Source of the DNA: Rhizobium sp. Root483D2
GTDB taxonomy: Bacteria; Pseudomonadota; Alphaproteobacteria; Rhizobiales; Rhizobiaceae
DNA length: 64,000 bases
NCBI RefSeq assembly: GCF_001426685.1
Contig: NZ_LMFB01000003.1
Coordinates: 29,638 to 93,637, forward strand
Direction: 5' to 3'
Positions 17,196-24,682 of this stretch are shown here, piece after piece. Position 1 is the first letter of the stretch, and every line of letters starts with the position of its first letter. Below the pieces are notes generated by a model. That model was given only the letters and a program-made list of their open reading frames with translations. It did not search any database and had not been told where the DNA came from. Position numbers and translations under genes: made by a program.

Positions 17196-17493
17196 GGCAA
17201 ACGGGACTGTCAAGTGGCGTGGCGCGGAAGGCGGGGCATCTTCTCGGGCCCGACCAAAGGCGGGCTGGCGCGGAAGATGACCCGACTTCACGGGCCGCTT
17301 GACCGGCCTGGGGGACGATGGCATGTGGCGCAAGAGACATGCGGCCCGAACGGGCCTCAATTTCGGGTGCGAAGCGACCGATCGGACAAGCGATCGTCAC
17401 CGGCATCGGCGAAGACGGCCGCCGGCGGCTTCGTGCCATCGGCATAGAGCGCGGGCGGCCGGAACGCACGATGGCCCAACAGGCGAAGGCGGC
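17196..17493. other. Spacer between DUF932 and ssb
   Basis: About 300 bp of GC-rich sequence without a supported gene. The ssb gene ends at its right border. Confidence 0.4.
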
Positions 17494-17811
17494 TCAGGCG
17501 CCCTTCTTGGCAACAAGGTTGAACAGCTGAGCGATAACGTCTGTGGTGTAGACCTGTTCGCCGTCGCGCTCGTAGCTGGAATTGGATATCCGCGATTCGA
17601 CATAGACGAGATCGCCGGAACCGACGTTCTGTGTGATCCATTCACCCTGTTTCTTGTCGAGAATGGTGACCTGGACCCAATCGGTAGCGGTCTTCTTCTC
17701 CCCATCAGCTTGCCACTCACGGTTCGCGGCAATGTTGACCTTCAGCACATTTTTGAGTTCCACCAGGTTCCCAACGTGGCCGAGAATAGTATGACGATTA
17801 ACGTGTCGCAT
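17494..17811 (-). CDS. ssb: Single-stranded DNA-binding protein, short form
   Basis: SSB-type OB-fold protein of 105 aa. The N-terminal HTILGHVGNLVELKNVLKVNIAANREW and the central TDWVQVTILDKKQGEWITQNVGSGDLVYVESRI follow the SSB beta-barrel pattern. It is shorter than chromosomal SSB and ends right after the OB fold in VAKKGA, with no Gly/Pro linker and no acidic DDDIPF tail. It would bind ssDNA during plasmid replication or transfer but lacks the usual docking tip. An SD-like GGAAGG precedes the ATG. A separate small protein at 22621-22938 ends in that tip. Confidence 0.85.
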   Translation of the reverse strand: MRHVNRHTILGHVGNLVELKNVLKVNIAANREWQADGEKKTATDWVQVTILDKKQGEWITQNVGSGDLVYVESRISNSSYERDGEQVYTTDVIAQLFNLVAKKGA

Positions 17812-17844
17812 CGATTTAAACCTTCCTTAACCGGAAAAATGCGT

Positions 17845-18366
17845 TTATTTGTGGAGCTCGAACCAATGCCGCTCGGTTTGACCTGAGGTTTCATTCTTGA
17901 TGTCAAAGAAATAGGGCTCTGACTTGAGCGGTCGGGATATGGAGACCGTTTGTATGCAACCTTGCTGTCGATCAGAGTTATAGAAGCCGTGCGTCCTGCC
18001 CTGGCACACATTGACTGTCTTGATGCAGAAGTTTTGCTCTCCGCCAAAACCGTTCCTGTTATGCCGACTCCCTGCCTGATAACCCTTTGGACATGCAGCA
18101 TAGCGTTCAAAGCCAGGGGAGCCTGTGCCGGCTGCCGGGCAGGTTGGCCAATCGAAACCGGGCTTCTTCATCGCCGAGATCAGCCGCGTCATCGGCGGAT
18201 GGCAGGAAGCGACGCCGCGCCAAGAGGGGTTGGACGACGCTGCGCACAGCAGCACTTCGCAGCCCCATTCGCTCGCCACTGCCGGAGCAACGGGCACAGT
18301 TGCCCATACAGACAGAAGAATTCCAACGACGACGTTCATTCGTTTGACTTTGACCAACGTGGGCAC
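17845..18366 (-). CDS. Exported cysteine-rich hypothetical protein
   Basis: I do not recognise the family. The product has a positively charged N-region (VKVKRMN) and a hydrophobic core (VVVGILLSV) ending in PAVAS, a likely Sec signal peptide. The mature part has about eight cysteines, including the motifs WGCEVLLCAASSNPSW and DWPTCPAAG, suggesting disulphides in the periplasm. The open frame starts with GTG 18366, but a TTG at 18357 is better placed behind GAGAGG. Similar small exported Cys-rich proteins occur near conjugation genes of rhizobial plasmids, so a transfer-related role is possible but not shown. Confidence 0.6.
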   Translation of the reverse strand: MPTLVKVKRMNVVVGILLSVWATVPVAPAVASEWGCEVLLCAASSNPSWRGVASCHPPMTRLISAMKKPGFDWPTCPAAGTGSPGFERYAACPKGYQAGSRHNRNGFGGEQNFCIKTVNVCQGRTHGFYNSDRQQGCIQTVSISRPLKSEPYFFDIKNETSGQTERHWFELHK

Positions 18367-18394
18367 CTCTCACATCACACAATAGAAAATTAAA

Positions 18395-18404
18395 TATAAT
18401 TAAT
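18395..18404 (+). promoter_or_regulatory. -10 element of a possibly leaderless XRE gene
   Basis: TATAATTAAT starts 13 bp before the ATG at 18408, so a transcript from this -10 would begin at or next to the start codon. No Shine-Dalgarno is present. The same TATAATTAAT occurs in the mobC promoter on the other strand. Confidence 0.4.
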
Positions 18405-18407
18405 CCT

Positions 18408-18680
18408 ATGGCAACGAGCAAGCGTAAGAAGACCGATACTGACCTGGGAACGATGATCCTGCGAAACATGGCGATGACCATGGAGCGCGAGCGGGAGAAG
18501 CGCGGCCTCAATAAAAAGGAAATGGCGAGCTTGTGCGAGATCACGTCGCCTTACTATCTGCAGATCCTCGACGGTTCCGCCAACCCATCGCTGCAGGTCA
18601 TCACGCGGATCAGCACCAACCTCAAAATTCCGTTGCAGGTGCTGATGATGGGGCAAAAATCCGAAGCCAAGGTCGATTGA
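18408..18680 (+). CDS. XRE-family transcriptional regulator
   Basis: Small helix-turn-helix regulator of 90 aa. Residues about 25-80 (MEREREKRGLNKKEMASLCE, YYLQILDGSANPSLQVITRI) follow the Cro/C1 fold, with the recognition helix around SPYYLQILDG. The Lys/Arg-rich N-terminus is typical of plasmid regulators. No ribosome binding site is seen. It diverges from the exported Cys-rich gene. The promoters of mobC, the gene at 18776 and this gene share CTATAATTA-like boxes, so it may control them, which is inference. Confidence 0.75.
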   Translation: MATSKRKKTDTDLGTMILRNMAMTMEREREKRGLNKKEMASLCEITSPYYLQILDGSANPSLQVITRISTNLKIPLQVLMMGQKSEAKVD

Positions 18681-18703
18681 TCAGCCATCGCGCCTTGCGG
18701 TTT

Positions 18704-18719
18704 TAGAAAACTATAATTA
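18704..18719 (+). promoter_or_regulatory. TAGAAAACTATAATTA element, exact copy of the mobC promoter box
   Basis: This 16-bp sequence is identical to the mobC promoter element (4357-4372, opposite strand) and lies 57 bp before the GTG of the next exported protein. A 13-bp match (TAATTATAGTTTT) also lies 22 bp before the VirC1-like ATG at 4673-4685. Confidence 0.45.
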
Positions 18720-18775
18720 CTTCTGTCATCTGTCCGCTGCGGATGAGATTCATCCGGACAATGATGGGAGTAACC

Positions 18776-19207
18776 GTGGCCTCAAAGCACCCGCTTATCG
18801 CCGTCCTGGTGCTAGCGACAACAACGGCTAACGCCGCGGATAATCCCATGTGGCGAAACGGCTTGCTATGGACATGCACATTTTCGTCGATCATTCGCTG
18901 TGAACGATCAACTGACTGCTCCTCGCACCCGGATCGAGGAAGGATAAAACTGAACTACCCGGAAAACAGTCTTGTCGATCAAACGGGTCGAAGCCGTCCC
19001 ATCAAGCGTCACTACGTCCAGACGGTTGCGGGCAGTCCGATCGGCAGCGAAGTGAAAATTGAGCTGGCAACCAACGAAGTGGTTTGGCTTTCGGCCGCCG
19101 ACGGGGGAGGGACGTTTTCCGACAACTGGACCGGGGCCATGGTTTCGCCAGGTGCCGGTGTGATCGTGCAGGAGCTACGGCCATTGATCTGCGCGCCAGA
19201 ACAGTGA
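18776..19207 (+). CDS. Exported hypothetical protein
   Basis: Protein of 143 aa of unknown family. The GTG at 18776 was chosen because GGGAG lies 5 bases before it and it gives a clean signal peptide (MASKHPLIAVLVLATTTANA, cleavage after ANA). The frame is open to an ATG at 18743. The mature part has four or five cysteines and a beta-rich look (VKIELATNEVVWLSA). It may be a periplasmic partner of the Cys-rich protein at 17845-18366; both flank the XRE regulator. Confidence 0.6.
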   Translation: MASKHPLIAVLVLATTTANAADNPMWRNGLLWTCTFSSIIRCERSTDCSSHPDRGRIKLNYPENSLVDQTGRSRPIKRHYVQTVAGSPIGSEVKIELATNEVVWLSAADGGGTFSDNWTGAMVSPGAGVIVQELRPLICAPEQ

Positions 19208-19554
19208 CGGCCAGAGGGAAGGGGCCAACTTTGATGTGCATGGGCCAGGCCCTATAGGGCTTAGCCGATCCCTTGGAGGCCGGGCTTCGATCAGGCGGTA
19301 AGCCGAGATACGCGAGGGCGGCTAAGGCAAAACTTAAGAACCCGGCTGGACACGCTCCTCTATTAACCCTCTATTAACCATAGCAGGTTAAAACGAGCGA
19401 ATGGTTCAAAGCGATGATCCAGTCGGAATGCCTCCCAAACAAAAAGCTCGTTGCTGTGATCCGGCAATGGGCTTTTTGCATTTATGTATGATCAGCGAAA
19501 TTGTGTTAATCTTGTCATGGTTCAAACAGCGGATCCGACAAGGCGAACGAGACA
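19208..19554. other. Spacer with a short direct repeat
   Basis: No gene is supported. CTATTAACC occurs twice in tandem near 19360-19380. The right end holds the upstream region of the small zinc protein. Confidence 0.4.
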
Positions 19555-19836
19555 ATGCTCAAAACCGATACACGCCAAGCCAAATGGCGGCGTGCCAACC
19601 CCGGGAAATACGAAGCACACCTTGCAGTGCAGCGGGCTGTTAACGCCGGCGACCTCGATAAGGAGAGTTGTGAGGTATGCGGCGTCGAAGCGGTTGATGC
19701 CCATCATGATCAATACGACGAACCTCTGCGTGTAAGATGGTTATGCCGTCAACACCATACGCGCCTTCATCACTACGGCGAGGATATGTTTCCGCTTAGG
19801 AATTCCCCCCACACGTCCGGTGCTGTCGCTGACTGA
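19555..19836 (+). CDS. Small zinc-binding (HNH-like) protein
   Basis: Protein of 93 aa with the pattern C39-x2-C42, H50-H51, C64-x2-H67-H68. The CEVCG...DAHHDQYDEPLRVRWLCRQHH stretch is a treble-clef zinc fold found in short phage and plasmid proteins related to HNH endonucleases. The full HNH active site (a further N and H) is not clear, so it may only bind DNA. It converges with the recombinase gene, 11 bp apart. Confidence 0.65.
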   Translation: MLKTDTRQAKWRRANPGKYEAHLAVQRAVNAGDLDKESCEVCGVEAVDAHHDQYDEPLRVRWLCRQHHTRLHHYGEDMFPLRNSPHTSGAVAD

Positions 19837-19847
19837 TCGCTGAGGCG

Positions 19848-20993
19848 TCACAAACCTGCAGCTTTCGTCAAATTGACCCGGAACCGATCCCGTCGTCTCT
19901 GATATCTGCGGGTCATCTCCGCGGAGGCGTGGCCGAGCTGTTTCTGGACGTAGCGTTCGTCAACGTCAGCCGAGGATGCGAGACCCGCCCGCAGCGAGTG
20001 GCCGGAGAACCTAAACGCGCGCTCGATCTCGCTGAGATCGCCGCGAACACCGGCCGCCATCGCAGTCCGCTTCACCAGCCGGGCGACTTCCTTGTCGTTC
20101 AGTCGCTCCGACCCGATGGCTTTGCCTTGCCTGGTCACACGGCGAAACAGAGGGCCATGCGCCAGCTTGGCGAACTTGATCCAGGTTTCGACGGCCACAA
20201 TCGGACACGTGGAGTTTGACGAGCCACGGCCAATTTCGACCTCCCGCCAGCCCGTTTTACCGCGCAGGGTGACAAGCATACCCTTATCGAGGATCTCGAT
20301 CCAACCGCGGCCGTCTTCGGTTTGCTCCGCCTTCAGATCAAGACCGACGATTTCGGAGCGGCGAAGGCCACCGGCAAACCCGATCAGCAACATGGCGCGG
20401 TCGCGCAGGCCGCGCAGGGTACCGCGCTCCAGTGTCTCGACCATAGCGATGATATCCTCCGCCAACACCGCTTCTTTCTGGACCGGCGGCTTTGCATGAC
20501 TGTTGCGGATGCCGGCCATGACCGTCGCAATGTGCCTGTCTTTGCGATCAAGCGCGAGGCCGCGCTGGGCATAGTTCCAGCTGAGGGAGGAGAGGCGCCG
20601 TTCGATGGTCGAGACGGAGCTGGCCTTGTCGCCCCGCGCAGCCGTGCCAATGGCACTGCCGGAAGCGCAGGCTGTGATGTAGAGCCCGACGGTTTGCGGG
20701 TGCGGGGGGAGGGGAGACAGATTGGACCGCCGGCACCAGGCGGTAAAGTGTTTCCAGTCTGAGGCATAGGCCTTGCGGGTATTGGCGGAACTGGCAGCTT
20801 CGACGTAACCCCGGGCGCGATCAGCAAGGCCTGCGAGATGGGCTGGCGTCTGATCCCCGCCGACGAGGGAGGGGAGGGGGCTGTCGCCCGACACCTCCGG
20901 CGCGGAAACATCACCGCCGGAGGCTGTGCTGAGAGATGGCGCTAGGGTGTGCTCGACGTGATTTGCGCTGTTTTGCTCGATGATTTGGGCCAT
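19848..20993 (-). CDS. Tyrosine recombinase/integrase (Xer/phage type)
   Basis: Site-specific recombinase of 381 aa. The N-terminal SAM-like DNA-binding domain spans about 55-150 (NTRKAYASDWKHFTAWCRR). The catalytic domain carries R211 in GGLRRSEI, H332-x2-R335 in SGHSLRAG, H355 in LGHASAEM and the nucleophile Y364 in TRRYQRR, so it looks active. About 50 extra residues precede the SAM-like domain. It could resolve plasmid multimers or move an integrative segment. There is no Shine-Dalgarno, and a -10 box lies only 6 bp before the ATG, so the message may be leaderless. Confidence 0.9.
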   Translation of the reverse strand: MAQIIEQNSANHVEHTLAPSLSTASGGDVSAPEVSGDSPLPSLVGGDQTPAHLAGLADRARGYVEAASSANTRKAYASDWKHFTAWCRRSNLSPLPPHPQTVGLYITACASGSAIGTAARGDKASSVSTIERRLSSLSWNYAQRGLALDRKDRHIATVMAGIRNSHAKPPVQKEAVLAEDIIAMVETLERGTLRGLRDRAMLLIGFAGGLRRSEIVGLDLKAEQTEDGRGWIEILDKGMLVTLRGKTGWREVEIGRGSSNSTCPIVAVETWIKFAKLAHGPLFRRVTRQGKAIGSERLNDKEVARLVKRTAMAAGVRGDLSEIERAFRFSGHSLRAGLASSADVDERYVQKQLGHASAEMTRRYQRRRDRFRVNLTKAAGL

Positions 20994-20999
20994 TTTCTA

Positions 21000-21039
21000 T
21001 ATAAACAGTAAGACGTCCGATAATGCAACATTATTGGAC
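21000..21039 (-). promoter_or_regulatory. Recombinase promoter overlapped by an inverted repeat
   Basis: On the minus strand, TTGCAT (21023-21028) and TTTATA (21000-21005) are exactly 17 bp apart. The inverted repeat GTCCGATAATG-CAA-CATTATTGGAC (21015-21039; 10 of 11 pairs) covers the -35. Autorepression or a recombination core site are both plausible. Confidence 0.55.
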
Positions 21040-21132
21040 GATATTGCATGAGGATGGGTGGTGCGGTTTCAGTGCGAAGCTTGACGATAAACTGCACATA
21101 TCGGCTCGGTGATTTTGCGACCAGAAGTGCTT

Positions 21133-21490
21133 TTAGTCGATTCGTTTGAGGGTTTCCGGCACCTGATAAGCAGTCCCCTCGACGAGCAGACGACGGGCAG
21201 TTGTGATCGCGTCTTTATCGTCCACACACTCTCCATCCCGGCCCAACGTCCTGATAGTCTTCATTTTCTTCTCCGACACGAGGATATCGGGATAGCGGTT
21301 TGATTCAAGGCGCCCCATGGCGAGCGAGCGCTCGATCGTCCGGAATTCCCCAGCGCAATTGGTATCCCATTCACCCTGGTGCCCTGCGACCATAATGTTA
21401 TCGAGCACAGGTTTCAGTTCGTTGTTGTCTATGACAAAGAGCTACAGGACTGTCTCGCCAAACGGATTGGGCCTAAAACTTCCGCGCCGT
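21133..21490 (-). pseudogene. Remnant open frame with an internal stop
   Basis: A 91-residue frame (21133-21408) has protein-like sequence (VAGHQGEWDTNCAGEFRTIE, GRDGECVDDKDAITTARRLL). It continues in frame upstream through LFVIDNNELKPVLDN to a TAG at 21442-21444 and beyond it to about 21490. The family is not recognised. It adjoins another decayed gene, so this is probably the 3' end of a lost gene. Confidence 0.45.
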
Positions 21491-22425
21491 TCAATGCGCA
21501 AGAGCGCAGAACATCAAGCCGAGATGCTCGATCTTCTGCGACGCTGTTTCCTCTCCCCATACCCCGTTCCTCTGAAAGAAGATCGCCGTCAGCGTCGAGG
21601 TCTTGAAGCGGATCAGATCAGTCATTTCTATGGCCAACCGCAGCGGCGCGTCGACGACGCCTGACAGAAGATCAGGATCTTCGAACGTTTCCTTAGCATT
21701 CTGGTTTGCGCTGTTCGCCAGGCATTGCGATCGAGGCGACAGCGATCCACCGTCATAGGTGATGCCTGGAAAGCGGATGGCGTAACGCTGCTTGACCGCT
21801 GCGGCCTGGTAGCGCCGATAGTCTGTCGAGCCCGAGATGATGACCCGGCGCACACATTCTAGGATCTCCTCCCGCTTGGCGAAGGGCAGGCTGCTGAAAT
21901 CGTCCTGCGGATTCCATGCGATGCGCCGCCGCTCTGCGTGGCTGATGTCACCCAATTCATGGCCGTAGAGAGAACGGGATTGGTGCTGCAGCTTCGCCTT
22001 GAAGTATCCGGCCGACAGGCGGTATCGCTGCTCGATGCGTGACAGGATCCAGATGTTCGCAACCGATCGTGGAACGCGCTCGCCCTGTACCCAGGAAAGG
22101 AGGGTCTTGTCGTCGAAGGTTTCGCCCAGGCGAATGACGGCGCGATAGAGTTCGCGCATGGATTGTTGGCGGCGGCCGAGTTCGGCATGAAAGAGCATGA
22201 CCGGTTGGCGCTCGCTTGGCGATGATCGAACGCAAATTGTCGGGAAGACGAACATGTTCAAAACTACCGGAGCTGGTCGAGCTTGTGATGGCAAAACCGT
22301 TGGTGTCGGCCGGGATGGTGGCGAAAACGCTCGAAGTGAGGCCGTAGGCGGCGCGGCGGATCGTTTTGGAACTCGGCCTGCGCGAGATCACCGGGAGGGG
22401 GAGGTCTCGGGCATGGGCTGTAGCC
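21491..22425 (-). pseudogene. Frameshifted, truncated recombinase-associated gene
   Basis: One protein can be read across two frames. The upstream frame gives RRAAYGLTSSVFATIPADTN and FEHVRLPDNLRSIIAKRAPTGH. After a single-base shift at about 22195-22205 the downstream frame continues as LFHAELGRRQQSMRELYRAV, LLSWVQGERVPRSVAN and RREEILECVRRVIISG-like sequence down to 21491, where it stops early. No start codon is evident upstream. I have a weak recollection of similar proteins beside tyrosine recombinases on rhizobial plasmids, but give no function. Frameshift plus truncation make it a pseudogene. Confidence 0.6.
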
Positions 22426-22620
22426 TCGATAGCTTCTGAAACGATAGCATTATGTATCGTCTTTAAGCTCGTAAGGCATTGCTATAACTGCATTTCCTCC
22501 ACTCATGCGGTGGCACGTGAAGGCGCTAGGTGGCAGTAAAATGCACGCCGGCCGAATTCCGCCGCCGCTGCCACGGGCACGATGTTGGCGGAGTGCGATA
22601 GGCCGACGGGTCGGCGGGCG

Positions 22621-22938
22621 CTAGAATGGAATGTCGTCGTCCATGTTGCAGTCGGGTTGATACTCTATCCGCTTTGGCGGCGCCTCAAGCTTCTTCTGAT
22701 CGGGTGGCGACGACAACTGGTTCTGCTCAGGCTCCTCGCCCTTGGCTTTACCCATAATGCTTTGAATACGTCGCAGAAGCTCGTTGACGGGAGCAAGTGC
22801 GCCGTTCGTGGCTTTCTCTGCCAGGGCCGATAAATCGAGTGCCATGAGCATGGCGTTGTCGAACCGGGTGCGAGATCGGTCTACATCGGCCTCGAACGCG
22901 GGAAGTTTGATAAACAATGAGTTGCGTCCTCGTCGCAA
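22621..22938 (-). CDS. Small protein with an SSB-like acidic C-terminal tip
   Basis: Protein of up to 105 aa (TTG start at 22938; start uncertain). The N-terminal 65 residues look helical (FDNAMLMALDLSALAEKATN). A Pro/Gln-rich linker follows, and the chain ends exactly in NMDDDIPF. DDDIPF is the conserved tip by which bacterial SSB recruits exonuclease I, PriA, RecQ and others. There is no OB fold in this protein, and the plasmid's own SSB lacks the tip. It may be a decoy or adaptor for SSB partners. It lies at the left border of the defence-like island. Confidence 0.5.
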   Translation of the reverse strand: MRRGRNSLFIKLPAFEADVDRSRTRFDNAMLMALDLSALAEKATNGALAPVNELLRRIQSIMGKAKGEEPEQNQLSSPPDQKKLEAPPKRIEYQPDCNMDDDIPF

Positions 22939-23087
22939 CGGACGACGGTCAACTCTTTCGGATTACGGCTTCGTCATAGTTATTTAAGGGAATCCGTCAA
23001 AAGGTATTTGAAGGTGCTTTAAGATGCTCGAAATTGCATTGCCTCGCGCTGGGCGATAGATAAGGTCTGGGAGAATTATAGCTGGGG

Positions 23088-24134
23088 CTAGTACGAGAAT
23101 TCGTACCAGTAATCCTTCATCAAGGCGTTGGCCGTGGAATTCAGCAGGTTGGCTTCAATGACGACATCGGACACCCCGCTGACGGAGTTGACGATCCGCT
23201 TCAACGAAAGTGCCTTGTTTGGCTCAGACATTCCCAGGGCGGTGGCGTATATTCGCTTCCGGTTGCTTCCACCATCTACATTCATCAGTTCCATATTCAT
23301 CATGCCGAATGAAAAGCCCAGATAGACCAGCTGCTCACACTCGCTGATTGCGCCACGCATGTCCGCGAGCATCTTCTCGTCGTCTACCCGTTCGGTGAAG
23401 GTGCGGATTTGCCCCGCTGCATGATTCAGAATCTCATGCTCGGCGGGCCAACCATACTCAGAAGAAGGCATCCCTGTTCGTTGCCATGGTAGCCCGCATA
23501 CCTTCCCATACGGATGGAAAATCTTCAGCTTTTGGCAAAGTTCGGTGCAGTCCTCCCATGAGAGGCGCATATACCTTATAAGCCACCAGAGAACATAATG
23601 TTCGATGCAGCGGTCGTAGTTGAACGTGATGAAAGTCACGTTCTCGAAAATCTTGTCCAGCCGATCTAGCTGCACATTCTCGGTGAGGATTTTGCAAAAC
23701 GTGTTGTGCCAGCTATCCGGAGCATGAGTGAAGTCGATTTCTGGTCGCCCATGATGCTCGTGATAGATTTTGCTTTTGTGTTCGGCCTCCAGAATACTGG
23801 CGGCGATGCCGAATTTTCCTACCGTAACAACGTCTTCATCCGATGCGTGGGTGTGCAGATAGTTGTCGATTGAAATAGCCTGCGGCATTGCAGATCGAAC
23901 AGCCTGCGCCGCTATCCAGTGACGATGCATCTGCTGATTTATGTCTCCTCCAGCCTTCTTAGCTCTGTAGACAAGAGCCTTCCGAAGAACATCATCCCCA
24001 CTTCCGACACCGCGCCCAGGCTGGGGAAGGTCAAGTTTCTTTGCGATAATGCCTTTCAGCGTCTCGCCTACCGGCAAGCCGAGTTCGAAGCTCCCACCGG
24101 CTCCGACGACAAAGACAATTTTTTTGTTGAACAT
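23088..24134 (-). CDS. SIR2-like domain protein, probable NADase-type defence effector
   Basis: Protein of 348 aa from ATG 24134, which has GGAG 6 bases upstream; the frame is open to 24161. The Rossmann glycine motif is at residues 8-16 (FVVGAGGSF). The other SIR2-like landmarks follow in order: the SIDNYL motif (about 88-93), FNYDR (171-175), HPYGK (207-211) and YLGFSFG (271-277). This is the SIR2_2 type used in anti-phage systems to deplete NAD, rather than a histone deacetylase sirtuin, because the zinc cysteines are missing. It has no fused domain, so it probably works with a partner or as a single-gene effector. A 548-bp gap separates it from the operon at 24683-32350 on the same strand. 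Confidence 0.75.
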   Translation of the reverse strand: MFNKKIVFVVGAGGSFELGLPVGETLKGIIAKKLDLPQPGRGVGSGDDVLRKALVYRAKKAGGDINQQMHRHWIAAQAVRSAMPQAISIDNYLHTHASDEDVVTVGKFGIAASILEAEHKSKIYHEHHGRPEIDFTHAPDSWHNTFCKILTENVQLDRLDKIFENVTFITFNYDRCIEHYVLWWLIRYMRLSWEDCTELCQKLKIFHPYGKVCGLPWQRTGMPSSEYGWPAEHEILNHAAGQIRTFTERVDDEKMLADMRGAISECEQLVYLGFSFGMMNMELMNVDGGSNRKRIYATALGMSEPNKALSLKRIVNSVSGVSDVVIEANLLNSTANALMKDYWYEFSY

Positions 24135-24682
24135 GGACGACTCCGGCGCTGACCATACCACACTATCGCCGCGCCGAGCTGCTGTGATATACGAATAGCC
24201 TTCAGTTGAGGTAATCCACAGGCTGAACGCTGAACTCTGTTCAACGGAGCGCGATGGGCAGTTCTGGGTGCTGCCTCGATGGCCTTATATTCAATCGTTT
24301 GGTGAAGCCACAGGCTCACTAACTCTCCCGCCAACGCTGCGCGGTAATTCAGGTTATTCATCCACATTCGTTTCCTGACTGCCTTTATAGCAGTTCTTGG
24401 GCGATATCGTTCCAGCCCATGTTGTAGCAATTTCAGGCGTGCAGGTGGGTCTAGTTTGATGCCAGGGCGGGCGCTGCAATTCGTTACCTGTGTTTCGGCC
24501 TCGCCTTTGACCACACCCAAGGCGTCGAAGACTGACCCCCGTTCCAACGTAATAATCGCTAGTTGTCGCCGAATATTAGAATAGGTTGTTCCGGCCCCTG
24601 ATGGCTCGGTTTCCTCCCGCTGGGAGTAAGCCGCTCCTGCTTCATCATTTGTTGCGGCTACGGGGGCTGGGTCGCTGCCAAT
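24135..24682. other. Spacer between the SIR2-like gene and the HEPN/ATPase operon
   Basis: No gene is clearly supported, although a minus-strand frame up to 24547 has some protein character (RLKLLQHGLERYRPRT) and could be a small gene or remnant. AGCCGC(N19)GCGGCT at about 24630-24660 may be a terminator-like stem after the operon. Confidence 0.35.

Noticed and set aside
23088-24134. Classical sirtuin deacetylase
   Set aside because: The zinc-binding cysteine pairs are missing, and the SIDNYL and FNYDR motifs fit the defence-type SIR2-like group.
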